Source: Paragorgia papillata (lineage: Eukaryota > Cnidaria > Anthozoa > Scleralcyonacea > Coralliidae). Taken from it: a stretch of DNA of 64,000 nucleotides. Of this stretch, positions 1 through 12,195 are shown piece by piece; the first letter of the stretch is position 1, and every line of letters starts with the position of its first letter. Both the position numbers and the translations under genes were made by a program. Under the pieces are notes generated by a model that did not search any database, was not told the origin of the DNA, and saw only the letters and a program-made list of their open reading frames with translations. The stretch lies in assembly GCA_035771165.1 (NCBI GenBank), contig JAWNZC010000311.1, forward strand, positions 1,853,501 through 1,917,500. Direction: 5' to 3'.

Positions 1-3000
1 CAGGCGAGCTTTAAACAAATTGCGCGCGGCGTCATTAATACGACTGACCGGGGTTGCCTTGCATATTTCAGATTACCTCAGATATAAACACAATTATTTC
101 AGGCGTTATTCTATACGATTTTTTTGAAATTCACATATGTTGTACAGAATTTCATGCTCTTTAATTTCGTATAACTCACCAGAGTGGCACAAACCCTTGA
201 ACGACGCAGGCGAGCTTTAAACAAATTGCGCGCGGCGTCATTAATACGACTGACGGGGGTTGCCTTGCATATTTCAGATTACTTCAGATATAAACACAAT
301 TATCTCTGGCGCTATTCTATACGATTTTTTTGTAATTTATATATGTTGTACAGAATTTCATGCTCTTTAATTTGGCATAAGTCGCCAGAGTGGCACAAAC
401 CCTTGAACGACGCAGGCGAGCTTTAAACAAATTGCGCGCGGCGTCATTAATACGGCTGACGGGGGTTGCCTTGCATATTTCAGATTACCTCAGATATAAA
501 CACAATTATCTCTGGCGCTATTCAATACGATTTTTTTGAAATTTACATATGTTGTACAGAATTTCATGCTCTTTAATTTGGCATAAGTCGCCAGAGTGGC
601 ACATACCCTTGAACGACGTAGGCGAGCTTTAAACAAATTGCGCGCGGCGTCATTAATACGACTGACGGGGGTTGCCTTGCATATTTCAGATTACTTCAGA
701 TATAAACACAATTATCTCTGGCGCTATTCTATACGATTTTTTTGTAATTTATATGTGTTGTACAGAATTTCATGCTCTTTAATTTGGCATAAGTCGCCAG
801 AGTGGCACAAACCCTTGAACGACGCAGGCGAGCTTTAAACAAATTGCGCGCGGCGTCATTAATACGGCTGACGGGGGTTGCCTTGCATATTTCAGATTAC
901 CTCAGATATAAACACAATTATCTCTGGCGCTATTCAATACGATTTTTTTGAAATTTACATATGTTGTACAGAATTTCATGCTCTTTAATTTGGCATAAGT
1001 CGCCAGAGTGGCACATACCCTTGAACGACGTAGGCGAGCTTTAAACAAATTGCGCGCGGCGTCATTAATACGACTGACGGGGGTTGCCTTGCATATTTCA
1101 GATTACTTCAGATATAAACACAATTATCTCTGGCGCTATTCTATACGATTTTTTTGTAATTTATATATGTTGTACAGAATTTAATGCTCTTTAATTTGGC
1201 ATAAGTCGCCAGAGTGGCACATACCATTGAACGACGCAGGCGAGCTTCAAACAAATTGCGCGAGGCGTCATTAATACGACTGACGGGGGTTGCCTTGCAT
1301 ATTTCAGATTACCTCAGATATAAACACAATTATCTCAGGCGCTATTCTATACGATTTTTTTGAAATTCACATATGTTGTACAGAATTTCATGCTCTTTAA
1401 TTTGGCATAAGTCGCCAGAGTGGCACAAACCCTTGAACGACGCAGGCGAGCTTTAAACAAATTGTTCGCGGCGTCATTAATACGACTGAAGGGGGTTGCC
1501 TTGCATATTTCAGATTACCTCAGATATAAACACAATTATCTCAGGCGCTATTCTATACGATTTTTTTTGAAATTCACATATGTTGTACAGAATTTCATGC
1601 TCTTAAATTTCATATAACTCACCAGAGTGGCGCAAACCCTTGAACGACGCAGGCGAGCTTTAAACAAATTGCGCGCGGCGTCATTAATACGACTGACGGG
1701 GTTTGCCTTGCATATTTCAGATTACTTCAGATATAAACACAATTATCTCTGGCGCTATTCTATACGATTTTTTTGAAATTTACATATGTTCTACAGAATT
1801 TCATGCTCTTTAATTTGTCATAAGTCGCCAGAGTGGCACATACCCTTGAACGACGCAGACGAGCTTTAAACAAATTGTTCGCGGCGTCATTAATACGACT
1901 GAAGGGGGTTGCCTTGCATATTTCAGATTACCTCAGATATAAACACAATTATCTCAGGCGCTATTCTATACGATTTTTTTGAAATTCACATATGTTGTAC
2001 AGAATTTCATGCTCTTTAATTTGGCATAAGTCACCAGAGTGGCACAAACCCTTGAACGACGCAGGCGAGCTTTAAACAAATTGCGCGCGGCGTCATTAAT
2101 ACGACTGACCGGGGTTGCCTTGCATATTTCAGATTACCTCAGATATAAACACAATTATCTCAGGCGTTATTCTATACGATTTTTTTGAAATTCACATATG
2201 TTGTACAGAATTTCATGCTCTTTAATTTCGTATAACTCACCAGAGTGGCACAAACCCTTGAACGACGCAGGCGAGCTTTAAACAAATTGCGCGCGGCGTC
2301 ATTAATACGGCTGACGGGGGTTGCCTTGCATATTTCAGATTACCTCAGATATAAACACAATTATCTCTGGCGCTATTCAATACGATTTTTTTGAAATTTA
2401 CATATGTTGTACAGAATTTCATGCTCTTTAATTTAGCATGAGTCGCCAGAGTGGCACATACCCTTGAACGACGTAGGCGAGCTTTAAACAAATTGCGCGC
2501 GGCGTCATTAATACGACTGACGGGGGTTGCCTTGCATATTTCAGATTACTTCAGATATAAACACAATTATCTCTGGCGCTATTCTATACGATTTTTTTGT
2601 AATTTATATATGTTGTACAGAATTTCATGCTCTTTAATTTGGCATAAGTCGCCAGAGTGGCACAAACCCTTGAACGACGCAGGCGAGCTTTAAACAAATT
2701 GCGCGCGGCGTCATTAATACGGCTGACGGGGGTTGCCTTGCATATTTCAGATTACCTCAGATATAAACACAATTATCTCTGGCGCTATTCTATACGATTA
2801 TTTTGAAATTTACATATGTTGTACAGAATTTCATGCTCTTTAATTTGGCATAAGTCGCCAGAGTGGCACATACCATTGAACGACGCAGGCGAGCTTTAAA
2901 CAAATTGTTCGCGGCGTCATTAATACGACTGAAGGGGGTTGCCTTGCATATTTCAGATTACCTCAGATATAAACACAATTATCTCAGGCGCTATTCTATA

Positions 3001-5435
3001 CGATTTTTTTGAAATTCACATATGTTGTACAGAATTTCATGCTCTTAAATTTCATATAACTCACCAGAGTGGCGCAAACCCTTGAACGACGCAGGCGAGC
3101 TTTAAACAAATTGCGCGCGGCGTCATTAATACGACTGACGGGGGTTGCCTTGCATATTTCAGATTACTTCAGATATAAACACAATTATCTCTGGCGCTAT
3201 TCTATACGATTTTTTTGAAATTTACATATGTTCTACAGAATTTCATGCTCTTTAATTTGTCATAAGTCGCCAGAGTGGCACATACCCTTGAACGACGCAG
3301 ACGAGCTTTAAACAAATTGTTCGCGGCGTCATTAATACGACTGAAGGGGGTTGCCTTGCATATTTCAGATTACCTCAGATATAAACACAATTATCTCAGG
3401 CGCTATTCTATACGATTTTTTTGAAATTCACATATGTTGTACAGAATTTCATGCTCTTTAATTTCGTATAACTCACCAGAGTGGCACAAACCCTTGAACG
3501 ACGCAGGCGAGCTTTAAACAAATTGTTCGCGGCGTCATTAATACGACTGAAGGGGGTTGCCTTGCATATTTCAGATTACCTCAGATATAAACACAATTAT
3601 CTCAGGCGCTATTCTATACGATTTTTTTGAAATTCACATATGTTGTACAGAATTTCATGCTCTTTAATTTGGCATAAGTCACCAGAGTGGCACAAACCCT
3701 TGAACGACGCAGGCGAGCTTTAAACAAATTGCGCGCGGCGTCATTAATACGACTGACAGGGGTTGCCTTGCATATTTCAGATTACCTCAGATATAAACAC
3801 AATTATCTCAGGCGTTATTCTATACGATTTTTTTGAAATTCACATATGTTGTACAGAATTTCATGCTCTTTAATTTGTGATAAGTCGCCAGAGTGGCACA
3901 TACCCTTGAACGACGCAGACGAGCTTTAAACAAATTGTTCGCGGCGTCATTAATACGACTGAAGGGGGTTGCCTTGCATATTTCAGATTACCTCAGATAT
4001 AAACACAATTATCTCAGGCGTTATTCTATACGATTTTTTTGAAATTCACATATGTTGTACAGAATTTCATGCTCTTTAATTTCGTATAACTCACCAGAGT
4101 GGCACAAACCCTTGAACGACGCAGGCGAGCTTTAAACAAATTGTTCGCGGCGTCATTAATACGACTGAAGGGGGTTGCCTTGCATATTTCAGATTACCTC
4201 AGATATAAACACAATTATCTCAGGCGCTATTCTATACGATTTTTTTGAAATTCACATATGTTGTACAGAATTTCATGCTCTTTAATTTGGCATAAGTCAC
4301 CAGAGTGACACATACCCTTGAACGACGCAGACGAGCTTTAAACAAATTGTTCGCGGCGTCATTAATACGACTGAAGGGGGTTGCCTTGCATATTTCAGAT
4401 TACCTCAGATATAAACACAATTATCTCAGGCGCTATTCTATACGATTTTTTTGAAATTCACATATGTTGTACAGAATTTCATGCTCTTTAATTTCGTATA
4501 ACTCACCAGAGTGGCACAAACCCTTGAACGACGCAGGCGAGCTTTAAACAAATTGTTCGCGGCGTCATTAATACGACTGAAGGGGGTTGCCTTGCATATT
4601 TCAGATTACCTCAGATATAAACACAATTATCTCAGGCGCTATTCTATACGATTTTTTTGAAATTCACATATGTTGTACAGAATTTCATGCTCTTTAATTT
4701 GGCATAAGTCACCAGAGTGGCACAAACCCTTGAACGACGCAGGCGAGCTTTAAACAAATTGCGCGCGGCGTCATTAATACGACTGAAGGGGGTTGCCTTG
4801 CATATTTCAGATTACCTCAGATATAAACACAATTATCTCAGGCGTTATTCTATACGATTTTTTTGAAATTCACATATGTTGTACAGAATTTCATGCTCTT
4901 TAATTTCGTATAACTCACCAGAGTGGCACAAACCCTTGAACGACGCAGGCGAGCTTTAAACAAATTGTTCGCGGCGTCATTAATACGACTGAAGGGGGTT
5001 GCCTTGCATATTTCAGATTACCTCAGATATAAACACAATTATCTCAGGCGCTATTCTATAGGATTTTTTTGAAATTCACATATGTTGTACAGAATTTCAT
5101 GCTCTTTAATTTGGCATAAGTCACCAGAGTGGCACAAACCCTTGAACGACGCAGGCGAGCTTTAAACAAATTGCGCGCGGCGTCATTAATACGACTGACA
5201 GGGGTTGCCTTGCATATTTCAGATTACCTCAGATATAAACACAATTATCTCTGGCGCTATTCAATACGATTTTTTTGAAATTTACATATGTTGTACAGAA
5301 TTTCATGCTCTTTAATTTGGCATAAGTCGCCAGAGTGGCACATACCCTTGAACGACGTAGGCGAGCTTTAAACAAATTGCGCGAGGCGTCATTAATACGA
5401 CTGACGGGGGTTGCCTTGCATATTCCAGATTACCT
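1..5435 (+). repeat. 206-bp satellite array, left arm part 1
   Basis: About 26 head-to-tail units of 206 bp run from the window edge to the first LINE. Each unit contains the words TTGCCTTGCATATTTCAGAT, TATAAACACAATTAT, CTATTCTATACGATTTTTT and TGTACAGAATTTCATGCTC. Units differ by a few percent and variants recur in pairs (412 bp) and in longer blocks: the rare TTCTACAGAATTT / TTTGTCATAAG unit appears near 1,630 and again about seven units later. Short 60-80-codon frames through the units are by-products of the repeat. The array is open to the left, so its full length is unknown. Confidence 0.97.
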
Positions 5436-8001
5436 TGATTTAGATGATTTGATTTACATTTATTAAAAAACCGATATTGTAACCTATAAAGGTTAAATTA
5501 CATCAGTAGTAGTTAAAAAATTTACATATTTATGAAGAATTCTAATTTATACGTATTATTTACAATTACTTCTTAAAACACTTTGAGGGAAAAACGAGTT
5601 CTTAAAACGTTCAGTCTTACATAAATAATGGTTGTAAAATCCGCTAAGTCTTAGTTCATAGTTAGTTAAAATTCTATCAGGTAAACATTCTTGAAACTTT
5701 AGGTTATTGTGATTGTTCTTAAAAAAATTATCAGATAAGTTTTCACGGCGTTCCTTTAAAGTTAAAATCTTTGTACAGCCCAAAGCTTCTCTATAACTTA
5801 AGGAAGGTAAAATAATTCTCAATGCACGTTTTTGCAGGACTTCAATCTCGTCGCTCAAATAGTTTGGAATATTATAATGCCATACCTGGGAAGCGTATTC
5901 AAGCACAGGTCTAATTATCGTAGTATATACTATTATTAACGTATCTATTTCAGCATTTGATCGTTTTAGTAATCTCAACATGTAAAGCCTTTTTCCTGCT
6001 TTCTTCACGATGCTATTAACATGTTCATTCCATCTCAGATCGTCTTGGATAATAAGTCCAAGTAATCGAGCAGATTTGACTTTTTCGACCAAAACTCCTG
6101 CAATGTTCAATGGCAAAAACGACCGTTTTTCTTTTGAAAAATCGACGATTAATTCTTTACATTTAGTAACATTAAGTTTCATTTTATTTTGAGTAGTCCA
6201 GTCGTTGATCTCATTGACAAGACTTTGTAGGTTACTGTCACAATTGCTAGGAATGCTTTCGGTAACTGTACTATCATCAACATATTTCCATCGGTCTGTC
6301 CAATATGACAACAGGTCATTAATCATCACAAGGAAAAGTATCGGTCCTAATACAGTTCCTTGCGGAACCCCACCGTTGACTGTTTGCCATTCAGAAACGC
6401 ATTCCTTTAATCTTACACGTTGTTTTCGATTTGTAAGAAAACTTCTTATCCAGTTAATCAACGTTGGTGGAACATTCATGTTGGATAACTTCTGAAGAAG
6501 AATAGTATGGTCGATAAGGTCAAATGCCTTAGAAAAGTCAAGCAAAAACACTCTTACTCTCTTCTTAGTTCTGTCGGTTTCGCTTAGTAGATGATGGACA
6601 AAACTGATTAGTGCATGGGAAGTAGATGAATTGGGTATCGAACCAAATTGTCGTTTATCTATCATATCCCATATGGACTCTATAAGCCAATCTGTAATAA
6701 AGCGTTCACAAACTTTAGACAGAGTTGCTGTTAATGAAATAGGACGTAGATCTTTCGTTATATCGACAACTCTCGCAGTTTTTGGAATAGGAATAATGTC
6801 AGCTTTCTTCCATCTAATAGGAACACATGCTTGCTGTATAGATTCGTTAAAGATAGAGGCTACAGGGGCAGCAAGAATAGGTGCATATTGTTTTAACATC
6901 CAATTTGGAACATCATCCGGGCCAGGTGATTTAGAAGAACGTAAACAAGAGAGTTTCGTGTAAACTTCGTCTTCGCTAATAATGTACCTCGATAAGATTT
7001 CAATTTCGTTAACTTCAGGATTAGGTTGAAGGGGAACAATGTGTTGCGTGACGGACGAAAATGTGTCATTCATTTTATCTGCAAGCGCTCTTCCAGCAAG
7101 GATTTGATTGCCAATAAGACAGGTCGAAATTTGTGCTTTCTTGGGGTATCCTGCAAGCCCTTTTATTGAATCCCACCACTTTTTTGGATTAGGATTAGAC
7201 TTAAGCTGTTCCAATTTTCTTTTAAGAAATGTTGATTTCAATTTCTTCCCTTCCCTGTTGGCTAAGTTACGTAAAACGACTGTACAAAGGTTTATTTCCC
7301 TGATAGAAAGCCTTTTGTCTATCTTCTACTATACTCTTAAATTCGGCAGTTATCCACGGTTTATCACAATCGTGCAATTTAACCACCTTACTTGGGAGAA
7401 AAATATCCAGAACAGTTTCTAGTGTTGTATGTAAAATTTCAAGTTTCTGATCACATGAGGCGGTATGATATAAGTTACTCCAGTTGACATTCGACAGCCA
7501 CTTACCGAGGGCGTTCTTATTGGCGGTACTGCCTTGTCTCATCTTTACTTTGGATGTTTCGTTCTTAAGACTGCGTTTCGCTGGTATACACAGTACAGAG
7601 TTGTGATCACTAAGACCTATCGGTGATATGACTTGAGGTAGATTATAATAGTCTGCCAAATTTGTTAGAATCAAGTCAAGTATGGCCTCTCCTCTGGTAG
7701 GTTGTTTAACAATCTGCTTTAGGTTAAATCGTCTGCGTAAGTCAGAGATAGGACATCTGTTAAAATCTCCTACAAGTAATATTCCCGCGTGCGGATGTTT
7801 TGCGAGAGCTAAATCTAACTTGGTTGATAGATGTTCTATCATTATATTAGAATCATTGGATGGTGGATGATAGACGACGCATACGATTAAACAGGAAATG
7901 CCTCGAGGTAGTTTGCAAGGTCTCAGATATAGCCACAAAGTCTCGAAACAATCGTCATGTAGGTCGATCATCGAGGGTCTTGAATGGTATATTTGCCTAT
8001 A
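5436..8001 (-). mobile_element. 5'-truncated LINE, frameshifted copy 1
   Basis: A non-LTR retrotransposon on the minus strand, inserted in the satellite. Its 3' end lies at 5,436 (tail rich in AAATC/TTTAAAT-like sequence) and its 5' truncation at about 8,001, inside the endonuclease domain. The satellite resumes at CAGGCGCTATTC, so about 21 bp of the unit (CAGATATAAACAC onward) is missing at the insertion point and no target duplication is visible. Copy 2 is at 9,631-12,195. Confidence 0.9.
5556..7971 (-). pseudogene. LINE endonuclease/reverse transcriptase, frameshifted
   Basis: The same protein as the intact copy at 9,751-12,165, but one extra A in an A-run near 7,272-7,275 splits it into a 234-codon endonuclease part (7,267-7,971) and a 561-codon reverse transcriptase part (5,556-7,241). 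The RT part keeps LLDFSKAFD, GVPQGTVLGP and the catalytic YVDD. The endonuclease part keeps GDFNRCP and LSDHNSV but lacks the start of the domain because the element is 5'-truncated. In the family this protein nicks target DNA and copies the element RNA into the nick. This copy is probably dead, as a result of a change after the local duplication. Confidence 0.9.
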
Positions 8002-9630
8002 CAGGCGCTATTCTATACGATTTTTTTGAAATTCACATATGTTGTACAGAATTTCATGCTCTTTAATTTGGCATAAGTCGCCAGAGTAGCACAAACCCTT
8101 GAACGACGCAGGCGAGCTTTAAACAAATTGCGAGCGGCGTCATTAATACGACTGACGGGGGTTGCCTTGCATATTTCAGATTACTTCAGATATAAACACA
8201 ATTATCTCTGACGCTATTCTATACGATTTTTTTGAAATTTATATATGTTGTACAGAATTTCATGCTCTTTAATTTGGCATAAGCCGCCAGAGTGGCACAT
8301 ACCCTTGAACGACGCAGGCGAGCTTTAAACAAATTGCGCGAGGCGTCATTAATACGACTGACGGGGGTTGCCTTGCATATTTCAGATTACCTCAGATATA
8401 AACACAATTATCTCAGGCGCTATTCTATACGATTTTTTTGAAATTCACATATGTTGTACAGAATTTCATGCTCTTTAATTTGGCATAAGTCGCCAGAGTG
8501 GCACAAACCCTTGAACGACGCAGGCGAGCTTTAAACAAATTGTTCGCGGCGTCATTAATACGACTGAAGGGGGTTGCCTTGCATATTTCAGATTACTTCA
8601 GATATAAACACAAATATCTCTGGCGCTATTCTATACGATTTTTTTGAAATTTACATATGTTGTACAGAATTTCATGCTCTTCAATTCGTTATAAGTCGCC
8701 AGAGTGGCACATACCCTTGAACGACGCAGACGAGCTTTAAACAAATTGCGCGAGGCGTCATTAATACGACTGACGAGGGTTGCCTTGCATATTTCAGATT
8801 ACCTCAGATATAAATACAATTATCTCAGGCGCTATTCTATACGATTTTTTTGAAATTCACATATGTTGTACAGAATTTCATGCTCTTTAATTTGGTATAA
8901 GTCCCCATTGTGGCACACACCCGTGAACGACGCAGGCGAGCGTTAAACAAATTGCGGCGCGGCGTCATTAATACGACTGATGGAGGTTGCCTTTCATATT
9001 TCAGATTACCTCAGATATAAACACAATTATCTCAGGCGCTATTCTATACGATTTCTTTTTAAATTCACATATGTTGTACAGAATTTCATGCTCTTTAATT
9101 TGTTATAAGTCGCCAGAATGGCACAGGCCCTTGAACGACGCAGGCGAGCTTTAAACAAATTGCGCGCGGCGTCATTAATACGACTGACGGGGGTTGCCTT
9201 GCATATTTCAGATTACCTCAGATATAAACACAATTATCTCAGGCGCTATTCTATACGATTTTTTTGAAATTCACATATGTTGTACAGAATTTCATGCTCT
9301 TTAATTTGGCATAAGTCACCAGAGTGGCACAAACCCTTGAACGACGCAGGCGAGCTTTAAACAAATTGCGCGCGGCGTCATTAATACGACTGACAGGGGT
9401 TGCCTTGCATATTTCAGATTACCTCAGATATAAACACAATTATCTCTGGCGCTATTCAATACGATTTTTTTGAAATTTACATATGTTGTACAGAATTTCA
9501 TGCTCTTTAATTTGGCATAAGTCGCCAGAGTGGCACATACCCTTGAACGACGTAGGCGAGCTTTAAACAAATTGCGCGAGGCGTCATTAATACGACTGAC
9601 GGGGGTTGCCTTGCATATTCCAGATTACCT
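8002..9630 (+). repeat. 206-bp satellite array, left arm part 2
   Basis: About eight satellite units between the two LINE copies, in the same orientation as part 1. It starts mid-unit at the LINE 5' junction and ends mid-unit at CAGATTACCT before the second LINE. One divergent unit near 8,890-9,000 (GCACACACCCGTGAACGACG, GCGTTAAACAAATTGCGG) is of the type common in the inverted right arm. Confidence 0.97.
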
Positions 9631-12195
9631 TGATTTAGATGATTTGATTTACATTTATTAAAAAACCGATATTGTAAGCTATAAAGGTTAAATTACATCA
9701 GTAGTAGTTAAAAAATTTACATATTTATGAAGAATTCTAATTTATACATATTATTTACAATTACTTCTTAAAACACTTTGAGGGAAAAACGAGTTCTTAA
9801 AACGTTCAGTCTTACATAAATAATGGTTGTAAAATCCGCTAAGTCTTAGTTCATAGTTAGTTAAAATTCTATCAGGTAAACATTCTTGAAACTTTAGGTT
9901 ATTGTGATTGTTCTTAAAAAAATTATCAGATAAGTTTTCACGGCGTTCCTTTAAAGTTAAAATCTTTGTACAGCCCAAAGCTTCTCTATAACTTAAGGAA
10001 GGTAAAATAATTCTCAATGCACGTTTTTGCAGGACTTCAATCTCGTCGCTCAAATAGTTTGGAATATTATAATGCCATACCTGGGAAGCGTATTCAAGCA
10101 CAGGTCTAATTATCGTAGTATATACTATTATTAACGTATCTATTTCAGCATTTGATCGTTTTAGTAATCTCAACATGTAAAGCCTTTTTCCTGCTTTCTT
10201 CACGATGCTATTAACATGTTCATTCCATCTCAGATCGTCTTGGATAATAAGTCCAAGTAATCGAGCAGATTTGACTTTTTCGACCAAAACTCCTGCAATG
10301 TTCAATGGCAAAAACGACCGTTTTTCTTTTGAAAAATCGACGATTAATTCTTTACATTTAGTAACATTAAGTTTCATTTTATTTTGAGTAGTCCAGTCGT
10401 TGATCTCATTGACAAGACTTTGTAGGTTACTGTCACAATTGCTAGGAATGCTTTCGGTAACTGTACTATCATCAACATATTTCCATCGGTCTGTCCAATA
10501 TGACAACAGGTCATTAATCATCACAAGGAAAAGTATCGGTCCTAATACAGTTCCTTGCGGAACCCCACCGTTGACTGTTTGCCATTCAGAAACGCATTCC
10601 TTTAATCTTACACGTTGTTTTCGATTTGTAAGAAAACTTCTTATCCAGTTAATCAACGTTGGTGGAACATTCATGTTGGATAACTTCTGAAGAAGAATAG
10701 TATGGTCGATAAGGTCAAATGCCTTAGAAAAGTCAAGCAAAAACACTCTTACTCTCTTCTTAGTTCTGTCGGTTTCGCTTAGTAGATGATGGACAAAACT
10801 GATTAGTGCATGGGAAGTAGATGAATTGGGTATCGAACCAAATTGTCGTTTATCTATCATATCCCATATGGACTCTATAAGCCAATCTGTAATAAAGCGT
10901 TCACAAACTTTAGACAGAGTTGCTGTTAATGAAATAGGACGTAGATCTTTCGTTATATCGACAACTCTCGCAGTTTTTGGAATAGGAATAATGTCAGCTT
11001 TCTTCCATCTAATAGGAACACATGCTTGCTGTATAGATTCGTTAAAGATAGAGGCTACAGGGGCAGCAAGAATAGGTGCATATTGTTTTAACATCCAATT
11101 TGGAACATCATCCGGGCCAGGTGATTTAGAAGAACGTAAACAAGAGAGTTTCGTGTAAACTTCGTCTTCGCTAATAATGTACCTCGATAAGATTTCAATT
11201 TCGTTAACTTCAGGATTAGGTTGAAGGGGAACAATGTGTTGCGTAACGGACGAAAATGTGTCATTCATTTTATCTGCAAGCGCTCTTCCAGCAAGGATTT
11301 GATTGCCAATAAGACAGGTCGAAATTTGTGCTTTCTTGGGGTATCCTGCAAGCCCTTTTATTGAATCCCACCACTTTTTTGGATTAGGATTAGACTTAAG
11401 CTGTTCCAATTTTCTTTTAAGAAATGTTGATTTCAATTTCTTCCCTTCCCTGTTGGCTAAGTTACGTAAACGACTGTACAAAGGTTTATTTCCCTGATAG
11501 AAAGCCTTTTGTCTATCTTCTACTATACTCTTAAATTCGGCAGTTATCCACGGTTTATCACAATCGTGCAATTTAACCACCTTACTTGGGAGAAAAATAT
11601 CCAGAACAGTTTCTAGTGTTGTATGTAAAATTTCAAGTTTCTGATCACATGAGGCGGTATGATATAAGTTACTCCAGTTGACATTCGACAGCCACTTACC
11701 GAGGGCGTTCTTATTGGCGGTACTGCCTTGTCTCATCTTTACTTTGGATGTTTCGTTCTTAAGACTGCGTTTCGCTGGTATACACAGTACAGAGTTGTGA
11801 TCACTAAGACCTATCGGTGATATGACTTGAGGTAGATTATAATAGTCTGCCAAATTTGTTAGAATCAAGTCAAGTATGGCCTCTCCTCTGGTAGGTTGTT
11901 TAACAATCTGCTTTAGGTTAAATCGTCTGCGTAAGTCAGAGATAGGACATCTGTTAAAATCTCCTACAAGTAATATTCCCGCGTGCGGATGTTTTGCGAG
12001 AGCTAAATCTAACTTGGTTGATAGATGTTCTATCATTATATTAGAATCATTGGATGGTGGATGATAGACGACGCATACGATTAAACAGGAAATGCCTCGA
12101 GGTAGTTTGCAAGGTCTCAGATATAGCCACAAAGTCTCGAAACAATCGTCATGTAGGTCGATCATCGAGGGTCTTGAATGGTATATTTGCCTATA
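9631..12195 (-). mobile_element. 5'-truncated LINE, open copy 2
   Basis: Second copy of the LINE, with satellite junctions identical to those of copy 1. It is 5'-truncated within the endonuclease, so it cannot be autonomous, although its remaining reading frame is open throughout. Clade assignment to the CR1/L2/jockey-like group rests on the single-protein APE-RT layout and motif style, and is inference. Confidence 0.9.
9751..12165 (-). CDS. LINE endonuclease-reverse transcriptase (N-truncated)
   Basis: An 804-codon open frame. Residues 1-215 are the C-terminal two thirds of an APE-type endonuclease (GDFNRCP near 67-73, LSDHNSV near 122). The finger/palm of a reverse transcriptase follows: LRPISL, then LLDFSKAFD near 477-484, GVPQGTVLGP near 534-543 and the metal-binding YVDD at about 563-566. 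The C-terminal thumb region (EYASQVWHYN and after) matches the usual end of these proteins. The first Met is internal to the family protein; the true N-terminus was lost by 5' truncation of the insertion. The open frame reflects a young insertion rather than selection in place. Confidence 0.92.
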   Translation of the reverse strand: MIDLHDDCFETLWLYLRPCKLPRGISCLIVCVVYHPPSNDSNIMIEHLSTKLDLALAKHPHAGILLVGDFNRCPISDLRRRFNLKQIVKQPTRGEAILDLILTNLADYYNLPQVISPIGLSDHNSVLCIPAKRSLKNETSKVKMRQGSTANKNALGKWLSNVNWSNLYHTASCDQKLEILHTTLETVLDIFLPSKVVKLHDCDKPWITAEFKSIVEDRQKAFYQGNKPLYSRLRNLANREGKKLKSTFLKRKLEQLKSNPNPKKWWDSIKGLAGYPKKAQISTCLIGNQILAGRALADKMNDTFSSVTQHIVPLQPNPEVNEIEILSRYIISEDEVYTKLSCLRSSKSPGPDDVPNWMLKQYAPILAAPVASIFNESIQQACVPIRWKKADIIPIPKTARVVDITKDLRPISLTATLSKVCERFITDWLIESIWDMIDKRQFGSIPNSSTSHALISFVHHLLSETDRTKKRVRVFLLDFSKAFDLIDHTILLQKLSNMNVPPTLINWIRSFLTNRKQRVRLKECVSEWQTVNGGVPQGTVLGPILFLVMINDLLSYWTDRWKYVDDSTVTESIPSNCDSNLQSLVNEINDWTTQNKMKLNVTKCKELIVDFSKEKRSFLPLNIAGVLVEKVKSARLLGLIIQDDLRWNEHVNSIVKKAGKRLYMLRLLKRSNAEIDTLIIVYTTIIRPVLEYASQVWHYNIPNYLSDEIEVLQKRALRIILPSLSYREALGCTKILTLKERRENLSDNFFKNNHNNLKFQECLPDRILTNYELRLSGFYNHYLCKTERFKNSFFPQSVLRSNCK

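Noticed and set aside
184..2693. Repeated 65-80-codon frames in the satellite
   Set aside because: They arise because one frame of the unit lacks stops for about 240 bp; unit changes do not favour synonymous sites and no start context or domain is visible.
6010..7422. Plus-strand frames opposite the LINE ORFs (also 10,205-12,260)
   Set aside because: Antisense shadows of the endonuclease/RT coding sequence, duplicated exactly with it.
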